From contig CALCGR010000111.1 in NCBI GenBank assembly GCA_937901025.1, forward strand, positions 1-24,702: a DNA stretch of 24,702 nucleotides, given 5' to 3'. The translations under genes were made by a program, and so were the position numbers. Source of the stretch: an uncultured Bacteroidales bacterium (lineage in GTDB: Bacteria; Bacteroidota; Bacteroidia; Bacteroidales; Paludibacteraceae). Positions within the stretch are counted from its first letter, which is position 1; every line of letters starts with the position of its first letter. The notes below the pieces were generated by a model. The model saw only the letters and a list, made by a program, of their open reading frames with translations. It was not told where the DNA came from and did not search any database. Shown one piece after another: positions 1 to 7,340 of the stretch.

Positions 1-49
1 ATACGGGGGCAACAATATACAATGCCAAAATAATATACACTCTCATCAT
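1..49 (-). CDS. 5' end of an unknown exported or membrane protein (partial)
   Basis: An ATG-ATG pair at 49-44 on the minus strand opens a frame that runs off the left edge. Its 16 visible residues are MMRVYIILALYIVAPV, a short basic start followed by a hydrophobic stretch, as in a signal peptide or first membrane helix. It lies 5 bp beyond the stop of the acyltransferase gene and would be co-transcribed with it. No function can be inferred from so little sequence. Confidence 0.4.
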   Translation of the reverse strand, partial: MMRVYIILALYIVAPV

Positions 50-54
50 AATTC

Positions 55-1077
55 TCAACTGTTTTGGAACTTACGTACTTGATATAGATATTCCTGGAAG
101 AACATCCAGAATGGTGCTTGAATAAACAGCAGCAGCGGGATACAGATGAGCTGCCATAGGTATTGCACCGAGTTGTGGAAGGCAGGATCCTTGAACTTGC
201 CGCGGATAATAAACCATACGAGCCAGATGGGCAACGTAACAGCAGCACATACCAAGAAGAGCGGCGTCATCAGAATAAGCAAGATCAGCAACACCCAACG
301 GGGCATCTTATGTTTCTTGAACTTATCAAACGGAGCGGGTGGGTTGTCTTGCAGTTTTTTGATGTTCTCCTCATAATGTTCGTCATCGGGCACCCACATA
401 ATCTGTTCGCGCATACGTTGGGTCAACTCCTCGCGCAAGGCATTAATAATCTGCGGCTGGGTGAGTTCTTCACTTGCGCTAGCTTGTATGTCCTTCACGA
501 ACTCGGTCACATTGATGGGCTTGCCGATGTTGACGGTCAGTGAATCCCATAGATGATAAAAATCCCCATACTCCAACCCTACGGGTACGATATAGATGGG
601 CTTCTCTTTACCGAACTGCTCGTTTGCTCGTAAGGCAATACGGAAGATTCCCTTTCCCAGCGGTAGCAGCGAGTGTTTGGGACGGTGGGTTCCTTCGGGC
701 AGGATGCAGAAGGGAACACCATCGCCGAGTACCTCGACGGCCTTATCCATCGTTTCGTCATTCTTTTTGACTTCACTTGCTCCATCACGCATGCGATTGA
801 TGGGCATGATCTTGAAGAAATTGAGCAATTTGGCTTGTTTGGGGCTCTTAAAGATATCCGCCCGCGCCACAAAGACCTTACGGCGACCGTCAATTCCTAA
901 GATGCACATCGCGTCGCAGAGGGCATTGGTGTGGTTAGGGGCAAAAATGATGGCTCCGTCCGTAGGGATATTCTCTCGACCTACATACTGGAAATGGCGA
1001 TATGAATGGCGAAACATCCAATCGACAAACGGACGAAAGAACTCATAAACCTTATTCTTATCTTGAATGCGGGACAT
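55..1077 (-). CDS. 1-acyl-sn-glycerol-3-phosphate acyltransferase family protein (PlsC-like)
   Basis: Predicted membrane-bound acyltransferase of the PlsC/LPLAT superfamily, which transfers an acyl chain to lysophosphatidic acid or a related acceptor. In the 340-residue form the catalytic NHxxxxxD block is NHTNALCD (N48, H49, D55). The glycerophosphate-binding block PEGTHR follows at about 127-132, then LPLGKGIFRIA. Two or three strongly hydrophobic segments occupy about residues 258-335, so the C-terminus is probably membrane-embedded. I chose the ATG at 1077 rather than the upstream ATG at 1161. A TAATTTTG -7 box lies at 1107-1114, so transcription should begin near 1100, inside the longer frame, and the extra 28 residues look like translated spacer. 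The exact acceptor is not determined; some Bacteroidota homologues act on other lipids. Confidence 0.88.
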   Translation of the reverse strand: MSRIQDKNKVYEFFRPFVDWMFRHSYRHFQYVGRENIPTDGAIIFAPNHTNALCDAMCILGIDGRRKVFVARADIFKSPKQAKLLNFFKIMPINRMRDGASEVKKNDETMDKAVEVLGDGVPFCILPEGTHRPKHSLLPLGKGIFRIALRANEQFGKEKPIYIVPVGLEYGDFYHLWDSLTVNIGKPINVTEFVKDIQASASEELTQPQIINALREELTQRMREQIMWVPDDEHYEENIKKLQDNPPAPFDKFKKHKMPRWVLLILLILMTPLFLVCAAVTLPIWLVWFIIRGKFKDPAFHNSVQYLWQLICIPLLLFIQAPFWMFFQEYLYQVRKFQNS

Positions 1078-1106
1078 AACTCTATTCCTAATCCAAAAAT
1101 GACGTG

Positions 1107-1114
1107 CAAAATTA
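1107..1114 (-). promoter_or_regulatory. -7 box (TAATTTTG) of the plsC-like gene
   Basis: Reading the minus strand, TAATTTTG followed by CA matches the Bacteroidota primary-sigma -7 consensus TAnnTTTG. It lies about 30 bp before the ATG at 1077 and decides that start over the one at 1161. Confidence 0.6.
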
Positions 1115-1227
1115 CAAAAAAAATAGGAATTATACAATACTCTTTGGCGTTTTTTTCGCAATTTTAGCCCTTTCTACCCTAAAAAAATCCTAAAAATGCA
1201 TTTTTTTGAAAAAAAACGTTCAAAAAA

Positions 1228-1259
1228 TTTGGTCATATCAAAAAAATGTAGTACCTTTG
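1228..1259 (+). promoter_or_regulatory. Promoter of tRNA-Asp
   Basis: TTTG at 1228-1231 and TAnnTTTG (TACCTTTG) at 1252-1259 are separated by 20 bp, the usual Bacteroidota arrangement. The tRNA begins 27 bp further on. Confidence 0.65.
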
Positions 1260-1286
1260 CACCCGCTTTCGAGAGAGAAAGTCCCT

Positions 1287-1361
1287 GGTGCGGTAGTTCA
1301 GTTGGTTTAGAATACCGGCCTGTCACGCCGTAGGTCACGGGTTCGAGTCCCGTCCGCACCG
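1287..1361 (+). tRNA. tRNA-Asp (GTC)
   Basis: Full cloverleaf of 75 nt without an encoded CCA. The acceptor stem GGTGCGG (1287-1293) pairs with CCGCACC (1354-1360), and G1361 is the discriminator expected for AspRS. The anticodon loop is CTGTCAC with anticodon GTC. The T arm is ACGGG-TTCGAGT-CCCGT. The outermost anticodon-stem pair (27:43) reads C opposite T, a mismatch; the four inner pairs are intact. Confidence 0.95.
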
Positions 1362-1363
1362 CA

Positions 1364-1393
1364 AAAAGGTATCCGCGCAAGCGAATACCTTTT
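1364..1393 (+). terminator. Intrinsic terminator of tRNA-Asp
   Basis: AAAAGGTAT pairs with ATACCTTTT across one mismatch and an inner CGC/GCG stem capped by GCAA. The T-run is short. It directly follows the tRNA. Confidence 0.65.
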
Positions 1394-1401
1394 ATTATAC
1401 A

Positions 1402-1430
1402 AAAAACGCAGCCCGATGGGTTGCGTTTTT
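1402..1430. terminator. Bidirectional terminator between convergent tRNAs
   Basis: AAAAACGCA (1402-1410) pairs with TGCGTTTTT (1422-1430), with an inner CCC/GGG stem around GAT. A-tract and T-tract flanks make it usable on both strands: directly after tRNA-Met on the minus strand and as a second stop after tRNA-Asp on the plus strand. Confidence 0.65.
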
Positions 1431-1437
1431 GTTTTGG

Positions 1438-1511
1438 TAGCGGGGCCCGGGATTGAACCGGGGACCTCATGATTATGAATCATGCGCTCTAACCAGCTGA
1501 GCTACCCCGCC
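1438..1511 (-). tRNA. tRNA-Met (CAT), elongator type
   Basis: 74-nt cloverleaf on the minus strand. The acceptor GGCGGGG pairs with CCCCGCT (first pair G-U), with discriminator A at 1438. The anticodon stem is CATGA/TCATG around loop TTCATAA, and the T loop is TTCAATC. The CAT anticodon could belong to elongator Met, initiator Met or lysidine-modified Ile. An initiator would be expected to carry three G-C pairs next to the loop, which are absent. The stem resembles elongator Met more than Ile2. Confidence 0.85.
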
Positions 1512-1533
1512 TCGTTTTTCACGAAAGCGGTTG

Positions 1534-1565
1534 CAAAAGTACTGTTTTTTTTTGACATACGCAAA
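1534..1565 (-). promoter_or_regulatory. Promoter of tRNA-Met
   Basis: On the minus strand TTTG (1562-1565) and TACTTTTG (1534-1541) are 20 bp apart. They lie 23 bp upstream of the tRNA 5' end. Confidence 0.6.
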
Positions 1566-1609
1566 TTTTTCTGCACTTTTTGTGCAAAAAACCGTACTTT
1601 TTCCTCACT

Positions 1610-3682
1610 TTACCCTACTTGAGCCCCGTTTTTGACGGATTGAGAGACCGTGGTAACGACCAAACGGCCATCTGCATCCACGGCGGAAAGGATCATTCCC
1701 TGGCTCTCGATACCCATCATCTTACGCGGTGGGAAGTTAGCGATGAACAGCACTTGTTTGCCTATCAGTACCGACGGGTCGGGATAGGATTGCGCGATAC
1801 CGCTTAAGATCGTGCGACCACCCATACCATCATCGAGCGTAAACTGCAACAGCCGTTCGGATTTCTTCACGGGTTCACAGTTCATCACCGTCGCTACGCG
1901 GATATCCATCTTATCAAACTCGTCAATGGAGGTATCGGCCTTGATGGCAGCGGGTTTCCAGTTCTTTGCCTCCTCCTCTTTGGCTTTTGCCTCGTTCTCG
2001 GCTTTGATACGTGCCAGACGGTCGAGTTGGTGCTGGATTGCCTCGTCTTCGATCTTCTCAAAGAGCAGACTCACCTCTCCTAAGGCATGTCCCTCCAACA
2101 GCAAGTCGATAGCACCTAAGCGATCCCAGTTTACTTCGCTCATTGACAGCATCTCGCGCAGTTTAGCCGACGAGAAGGGTAGGAAGGGTTCGAAAGCGAT
2201 ACTGAGGTTAGCGGCAATCTGCAGTGCCAGATGCAGGATAGTAGCGGTGCGGTCGATATCGGTCTTCGCCAGTTTCCACGGTTCGGTATCGGCTAAGTAC
2301 TTGTTGCCGATACGGGCGAGGTTCATGGCCTCTTTCTGGGCGTCGCGGAAACGGAAGTTCTCGAGTAGGTCTTCGAGTTGGGCTTTAACATTAGCAAACT
2401 CCGCCAAGGTCGATTGGTCGTAGTCGTTGAGGCCGTGGCAAGCCGGCACTTTGCCGTCGAAATATTTCTGCGTCAGCACCAAAGCGCGATTGACGAAGTT
2501 ACCATAGATGGCTACAAGTTCGTTGTTGTTGCGTGCTTGGAAGTCGGCCCAAGTGAAGTCATTATCCTTGGTCTCCGGTGCGTTGGCGGTCAGCACATAG
2601 CGCAGCACATCCTGTTTGCCCGGGAAGTCTTCCAGGTACTCATTGAGCCACACTGCCCAATTGCGGGAGGTAGATATCTTATCGCCTTCGAGGTTGAGGA
2701 ACTCGTTGGAAGGAACGTTATCGGGTAGAATATACGACCCATCTGCCTTCAGCATAGACGGGAAGACGATGCAGTGGAACACGATATTGTCTTTGCCGAT
2801 GAAGTGGATGAGTCGGGTCTCGGGGTCTTTCCACCATGTCTCCCACTTCCCGTATTTCTCCGGCTGTGCGTCACAGAGTTCTTTGGTATTGGAGATATAA
2901 CCAATCGGTGCATCGAACCATACGTATAGTACTTTCCCGTCGGCTCCCTCTACGGGTACGGGGATACCCCAATCCAGGTCACGGGTGACGGCACGGGGCT
3001 TGAGTCCGCCATCGAGCCAGGACTTACATTGTCCGTAGACGTTCGGACGCCACTCCTTATGGTTTTCCAGAATCCAGTTCTCGAGCCACGACTGGTATTG
3101 GTCTAAGGGCAAGTACCAGTGGGAGGTCGCTTTCTTAGTCAGCGGGTTCCCGTTGACGGCATTGTAGGGATTAATGAGCTCATCGGGCGAGAGGGTGGCC
3201 CCGCATTTCTCGCATTGGTCGCCATAGGCGCCTTGGGCGTGACAACGCGGGCATTCGCCTTTGATATTGCGGTCCGTAAGGAACTCTTGGGTCTCGGGAT
3301 CGAAGAACTGTTCCGTCGTTTGTTCGATGAACTTCCCGTTATCATAGAGTTTGCGGAAATAATCCGAAGCAAACCGGTGATGAATAGACGATGTGGTACG
3401 CGAATAGACATCGAAACTGATGCCGAACTGCTCAAAGGATTGTTTGATGAGGGAGTGATAACGGTCCACTACTTGTTGGGTAGTGATTCCCTCCTTGCGA
3501 GCGCGAATGGTCACGGGGACACCGTGCTCGTCACTGCCGCCGACAAAAAGGACGGGAACTCCCTTGAGACGCAGATAGCGCGTGTAGATATCGGCAGGGA
3601 CATAGACACCGGCTAAGTGCCCGATGTGCACCGGTCCGTTTGCATACGGAAGGGCTGAAGTAACTAAAGTACGTTTAAACAT
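1610..3682 (-). CDS. metG: Methionyl-tRNA synthetase
   Basis: Class I aminoacyl-tRNA synthetase that charges tRNA-Met in the cytosol. At 690 residues it is the long, dimerising form. The catalytic HIGH motif is at 19-22 (VHIGHL). The zinc knuckle is CPRC at 144-147 and CEKC at 157-160. The KMSKS loop is KISTS at 335-339, with the conserved lysine and final serine kept. The last ~100 residues, starting near SIDEFDKMDIRVA, form the EMAP-II/Arc1p-like tRNA-binding domain. It is the last gene of the folP-cdaA-metG operon, 22 bp after cdaA, and has no recognisable promoter of its own. Confidence 0.97.
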   Translation of the reverse strand: MFKRTLVTSALPYANGPVHIGHLAGVYVPADIYTRYLRLKGVPVLFVGGSDEHGVPVTIRARKEGITTQQVVDRYHSLIKQSFEQFGISFDVYSRTTSSIHHRFASDYFRKLYDNGKFIEQTTEQFFDPETQEFLTDRNIKGECPRCHAQGAYGDQCEKCGATLSPDELINPYNAVNGNPLTKKATSHWYLPLDQYQSWLENWILENHKEWRPNVYGQCKSWLDGGLKPRAVTRDLDWGIPVPVEGADGKVLYVWFDAPIGYISNTKELCDAQPEKYGKWETWWKDPETRLIHFIGKDNIVFHCIVFPSMLKADGSYILPDNVPSNEFLNLEGDKISTSRNWAVWLNEYLEDFPGKQDVLRYVLTANAPETKDNDFTWADFQARNNNELVAIYGNFVNRALVLTQKYFDGKVPACHGLNDYDQSTLAEFANVKAQLEDLLENFRFRDAQKEAMNLARIGNKYLADTEPWKLAKTDIDRTATILHLALQIAANLSIAFEPFLPFSSAKLREMLSMSEVNWDRLGAIDLLLEGHALGEVSLLFEKIEDEAIQHQLDRLARIKAENEAKAKEEEAKNWKPAAIKADTSIDEFDKMDIRVATVMNCEPVKKSERLLQFTLDDGMGGRTILSGIAQSYPDPSVLIGKQVLFIANFPPRKMMGIESQGMILSAVDADGRLVVTTVSQSVKNGAQVG

Positions 3683-3704
3683 ATATTCAAAAATTAGATG
3701 TCCA

Positions 3705-4463
3705 TTAATTTAACTCCTTATATATAATAGAGCGCAGTTCGCTCTCGTTCACCATTTTTATCTCTTGGTGTTGGGCTACGGATATACTACCCGTTTCTTC
3801 GGAAACGACGATACAGGTAGCGTCCGACACTTCGGTCAGGCCCAACGCCGCGCGGTGACGAAGACCATAGAACTTAGGAATATTCTTATTTCGGGAGACG
3901 GGTAAGATGCATCCCGCACATTCAATGCGGTTTTTCGCAATAAACATCGCCCCGTCATGTAAGGGGGAGTTCTTAAAGAACAGATTGCGAATGAGACGCG
4001 CCGAAACGACCGCATCCACTTTCTCTCCCGTATCCATAAACACCCCTAGTTCTTGTTTGTTACGCAGGACGATGAGGGCCCCGATCTTCTCTTGCGACAT
4101 CGTGAGGCAAGCCGTCATAATCTGTTGTATCTGCTGTTCACGTTCCTCCTCGCGTACAATCTTATTGCGTAGTTTGAAGGCACTGAACCGTGAACCTACG
4201 TGGTAGAAGAATGAACGTATCTCCTCTTGGAAGAGCACAATGAGTGCTATGGCACCTACACTGATGATGCGGTCGAAGAGGGCACCCGTCAGTTCGAGTT
4301 GGAAGACAAAGCATACGAGTACCCAGATGATGAGGAAGGCGAAGATTCCCCAGAACAGGTTCGCTGCTCCGGAGCGACGCAGAATGACGTAACCATAATA
4401 TAAGATGGTCGCTACCAGTAAGATGTCGATGACATCCTTGATGCCGAAATGAAGTCCTAACAT
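3705..4463 (-). CDS. cdaA: Diadenylate cyclase, CdaA type
   Basis: Synthesises the second messenger c-di-AMP from two ATP. The 252-residue protein has three hydrophobic segments in the first ~80 residues and then the DAC domain. Catalytic motifs are DGA at 170-172 (SPLHDGAMFI) and RHR at 202-204 (GLRHRAALG), both intact. This is the membrane-anchored CdaA/DacA architecture, not the DNA-integrity scanner DisA. Its start overlaps the end of folP by 7 bp, so translation is probably coupled. In Firmicutes cdaA sits with cdaR and glmM; here it is linked to folate and methionyl-tRNA functions. Confidence 0.93.
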   Translation of the reverse strand: MLGLHFGIKDVIDILLVATILYYGYVILRRSGAANLFWGIFAFLIIWVLVCFVFQLELTGALFDRIISVGAIALIVLFQEEIRSFFYHVGSRFSAFKLRNKIVREEEREQQIQQIMTACLTMSQEKIGALIVLRNKQELGVFMDTGEKVDAVVSARLIRNLFFKNSPLHDGAMFIAKNRIECAGCILPVSRNKNIPKFYGLRHRAALGLTEVSDATCIVVSEETGSISVAQHQEIKMVNESELRSIIYKELN

Positions 4464-5233
4464 AGTTCTATTGTTTCCTTAATATCGTGTACGCGCAGGT
4501 ACGTTGCTCCTTGTTCGAGAGCGATACGCTCCGCTTGTAATGTGCCGCTTAACGCTTGAGGTGAGGTGGGGGCTACACCTAAGGGTTCGTAAATCATCCG
4601 CTTGCGGGATAGCCCTACCATCATAGGGGTTTGCAAGCATTGCAAGTAACGCAAGTGGTGCAAGAGATAGAGGTTCTGTTCCGTCGTCTTGGAGAACCCG
4701 AATCCCGGATCGATGATTACCTTGTTTATGCCTTTTTGATGTACCTGATCCAGCCGACGAACAAAATAATCGATGATGTCCGCCATCAGGTTGTCATAAT
4801 GACCTTCTTTTGTCGGTTCTGCCACGGTACCCAATGTGTGCCCCATTACATACCCTACTTTGGTCTTCGCCACCACCTCCCACATCTGCTCGTCCCACTG
4901 CCCGCCGGAGATGTCGTTAATCACCTCCACTCCGGCAATGTCGATTGCCCGCTGCGCGACAGAGGCCCGATAGGTGTCGACGGAGAGCGGCGTTGTAGGT
5001 AAGGCCTGACGAATCGCCGGCAGGATGGCCGATAACCGTCTCCATTCCTCTTGTTCCTCGACCAGGGGCGCTCCCGGGTGGGTGGCTACGGCTCCGATAT
5101 CAATACCAAACGCCCCTTGCTCCACCATTTGAACCGCCCGCTTCACCACCGATAGGGTATCTTGTTTTTTCCCCGAATCGGCAAAACTATCCGGGGAGAT
5201 ATTCAGTATCCCTATGACGCGTGGCGCAAGCAT
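4457..5233 (-). CDS. folP: Dihydropteroate synthase
   Basis: Condenses p-aminobenzoate with hydroxymethyl-dihydropterin pyrophosphate in folate synthesis and is the target of sulfonamides. The 258-residue form has the expected motifs: NISPDSF at 11-17, SVDT around D86, INDISG around N106, IIDPGFGF around D175, SRK at 209-211 and the final RVHD. Loop 2, normally STRPGA, is ATHPGA at 50-55, with histidine in place of the conserved arginine. The HxxG segment is also unusual (MGHTLGT). I chose the ATG at 5233. The longer frame to 5377 would translate through the promoter at 5251-5282 and adds 48 residues unlike the family. Confidence 0.92.
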   Translation of the reverse strand: MLAPRVIGILNISPDSFADSGKKQDTLSVVKRAVQMVEQGAFGIDIGAVATHPGAPLVEEQEEWRRLSAILPAIRQALPTTPLSVDTYRASVAQRAIDIAGVEVINDISGGQWDEQMWEVVAKTKVGYVMGHTLGTVAEPTKEGHYDNLMADIIDYFVRRLDQVHQKGINKVIIDPGFGFSKTTEQNLYLLHHLRYLQCLQTPMMVGLSRKRMIYEPLGVAPTSPQALSGTLQAERIALEQGATYLRVHDIKETIELC

Positions 5234-5250
5234 CTTTCTCAAATGGACTA

Positions 5251-5282
5251 CAAAATTACAACTTTTTCCCCATATATGCAAA
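5251..5282 (-). promoter_or_regulatory. Promoter of the folP-cdaA-metG operon
   Basis: On the minus strand TTTG (5279-5282), 20 bp, TAATTTTG (5251-5258). It lies 17 bp before the folP ATG and back to back with the gldJ promoter. Confidence 0.65.
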
Positions 5283-5307
5283 AAAAAAGCAAAAAAAAGC
5301 AAAAAAA

Positions 5308-5339
5308 TTTGCGTAATTTGAAAAAAAAGTGTATCTTTG
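5308..5339 (+). promoter_or_regulatory. Promoter of gldJ-gcvH
   Basis: TTTG (5308-5311), 20 bp, TATCTTTG (5332-5339). It lies about 25 bp before the chosen ATG at 5365, which excludes the longer frame opening at 5329. Confidence 0.65.
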
Positions 5340-5364
5340 CAAGTTGAAAATAAAATCACGTGAT

Positions 5365-6951
5365 ATGAAGTACACAAAATGTTTGCTTTTTATTGGGTTA
5401 ATCACCCTGTGCGCCTGCGCAGACAAGCGAGATTTAAACACGAAAGTTTCGAACACCACCGGTTGGAATTACTTCGATACGAAGACGAATAATTTCCAAG
5501 CCGCTGAAGGTTTGAGTACGGCTCCGACGGGAATGATTCCTATTCAGGGAGGTGTGTTCACCATTGGTGAGAAGGACGAGTTTATTACTGCGCCTCGCAA
5601 CAATGCGCATCGTACCATTACGGTTAGTTCCTTCTATATGGATAAATATGAGATCTCCAACCTCAACTGGCGGGAGTATTACCATTGGATGGAGAGCGTG
5701 TTTGGTCAAGTAGCCCCCGAGTTAGTGAAGAAGGCGGCTCCGGATCAACGGGTTTGGCAAGATGATTTGGCGTACAATGAGCCCTATATCCAGAATTATT
5801 TTGAGAGCACGATGTTCTCCTTCTACCCCGTGGTAGGTGTTAGTTGGGAGCAAGCGATGCGTTACTGCCAATGGCGTACGGACCGCGTAAACGAGATGTT
5901 GCTGATTAAGGCAGGTCTGTTGGCTTATCCGGATTTCGGTTCGCTAGATCCTATCTATGACGAGGTAGCGAAAGATGAATGGGAAGCCGAGAACGGCTAC
6001 TGGATGGATCCCGTAGAGATCAAGAACGATATCCGGACTACAGAGGGGCAGAACATGTATCGTCCGAACTACGAGTTTATTCGTGATCGCTTTGTTTTCA
6101 ATACCGAGAAGTACCTGTTAGACAATACGTATGTGCCGATGGGCGGACGTAAAGCCTTATACGACGGCAATGGCAATGAGCGTAAGGTGAACGTAGCCGA
6201 TGGTATTATGGTGATTGATTATCGTCTCCCGACCGAAGCGGAATGGGAGTTTGCTGCTTATGCTCCTGTAGCCGGCGAAGACGGTTTGACGATTGAGGGT
6301 AAGATCTATCCTTGGTCGGGTTATCATCCGCGTGACTTAAGTAAGGAGACGAAGGGAATGATGCAAGCGAACTTCACCCGTGGTCGTGGTGACTTGATGG
6401 GTGTGAGCGGCGCCGCTAATGACGGATACGTAACAACCGCTCCGGTGGATGCTTATGGTCCGAATGATTTTGGATTGTATAATATGGCCGGTAACGTAAA
6501 CGAGTGGGTACTGGACGTCTATCGTGAGACCAGCAACCAGGAGGTTACCGAATATAACTCCTTCCGCGGAAATGTGTTTACGCAGCCGCTCATCGAATAT
6601 GGTCACATTATCATTGACTCTATGGGTTGTGTGATGCACCAGATGGTAGAAGGCGGTGATAAACGTTCCGTTAGGGATGGCGAGTTGGCATATGCTATTA
6701 AGACTGACTATCCGCTCAATCCGACGGAGGAGGTGGTCAACGGTCAACCCGTAAAGAAAGATCCTACGGATATCTTAGCCCCCTCGATTACTGAGACGAC
6801 CCGTGTTTATAAGGGGGGCGCTTGGAACGATCGTATCTACTGGCTCAATCCTTCTACCCGTCGTTATTTGGAGCAAACGAAGAGTTCGAATGCCATTGGC
6901 TTCCGTTGCGCTATGTCGGCATTGGGAGACCAGATTAAAGCAACTAATTAA
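5365..6951 (+). CDS. Gliding motility/T9SS lipoprotein, GldJ/GldK type (FGE-sulfatase fold)
   Basis: Predicted outer-membrane lipoprotein of 528 residues. The signal peptide ends in lipobox LCAC, acylated cysteine C18. Soon after comes a TTGWNYFD...NNFQ segment like those in GldJ, then a formylglycine-generating-enzyme-like domain: PIQGGVFTIG, MDKYEISNLNWREYYHWM, the VVGVSWEQAMRYCQWR block, LPTEAEWEFAAY, NMAGNVNEWVLDVY and the terminal GGAWNDR...GFRCAMS. Members of this group (GldJ, GldK/PorK) are structural parts of gliding motility and the type IX secretion system rather than enzymes. I favour GldJ over PorK from the N-terminal segment. No other gld/por gene is in the window. Confidence 0.82.
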   Translation: MKYTKCLLFIGLITLCACADKRDLNTKVSNTTGWNYFDTKTNNFQAAEGLSTAPTGMIPIQGGVFTIGEKDEFITAPRNNAHRTITVSSFYMDKYEISNLNWREYYHWMESVFGQVAPELVKKAAPDQRVWQDDLAYNEPYIQNYFESTMFSFYPVVGVSWEQAMRYCQWRTDRVNEMLLIKAGLLAYPDFGSLDPIYDEVAKDEWEAENGYWMDPVEIKNDIRTTEGQNMYRPNYEFIRDRFVFNTEKYLLDNTYVPMGGRKALYDGNGNERKVNVADGIMVIDYRLPTEAEWEFAAYAPVAGEDGLTIEGKIYPWSGYHPRDLSKETKGMMQANFTRGRGDLMGVSGAANDGYVTTAPVDAYGPNDFGLYNMAGNVNEWVLDVYRETSNQEVTEYNSFRGNVFTQPLIEYGHIIIDSMGCVMHQMVEGGDKRSVRDGELAYAIKTDYPLNPTEEVVNGQPVKKDPTDILAPSITETTRVYKGGAWNDRIYWLNPSTRRYLEQTKSSNAIGFRCAMSALGDQIKATN

Positions 6952-6959
6952 TTACGAAT

Positions 6960-7334
6960 ATGAATTTTCCGACGAACATTAAATACACCAAGGAGCACGA
7001 ATGGATTCGTGTGGAAGGTGATATTGCCTATGTAGGCATTACCGATTATGCTCAATCTGAGTTAGGTGAGATCGTTTTTGTGGATATTGATACCGTAGGC
7101 GAGACCATTGCCCAAGGCGAGGTCTTTGGTTCGGTAGAGGCGGTTAAGACCGTTTCGGACCTGAATATGCCGGCCACGGGCGAGGTCTTAGAGGTCAACG
7201 AGGCCTTGAATGATGCCCCCGAGAAGGTGAACAACGATCCTTATGGGGAAGGTTGGATGATTAAGATCCGCCTTACCGACGCAAGCGAACTCAACACCCT
7301 GATGGATGCTGCCGCTTACCAAGCGATTTTGTAA
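6960..7334 (+). CDS. gcvH: Glycine cleavage system H protein
   Basis: Small lipoyl carrier that shuttles the aminomethyl group between the P, T and L proteins of the glycine cleavage system. It has 124 residues, the normal length. The lipoyl lysine is K63 in GSVEAVKTVSDL, with the typical GEIVFVDI and NDDPYGEGWM-like regions before and after (here NNDPYGEGWMIKI). It starts 8 bp after the gldJ-type gene and is probably co-transcribed with it. The other gcv genes are not here. It ends 6 bp before the convergent DUF4270 gene, whose coding end holds its likely terminator. Confidence 0.96.
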   Translation: MNFPTNIKYTKEHEWIRVEGDIAYVGITDYAQSELGEIVFVDIDTVGETIAQGEVFGSVEAVKTVSDLNMPATGEVLEVNEALNDAPEKVNNDPYGEGWMIKIRLTDASELNTLMDAAAYQAIL

Positions 7335-7340
7335 CTTGTT

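Noticed and set aside
1174..1470. 98-residue ORF across the tRNA genes
   Set aside because: It is made of antisense tRNA-Asp and part of tRNA-Met sequence; the cloverleaf structures explain the region.
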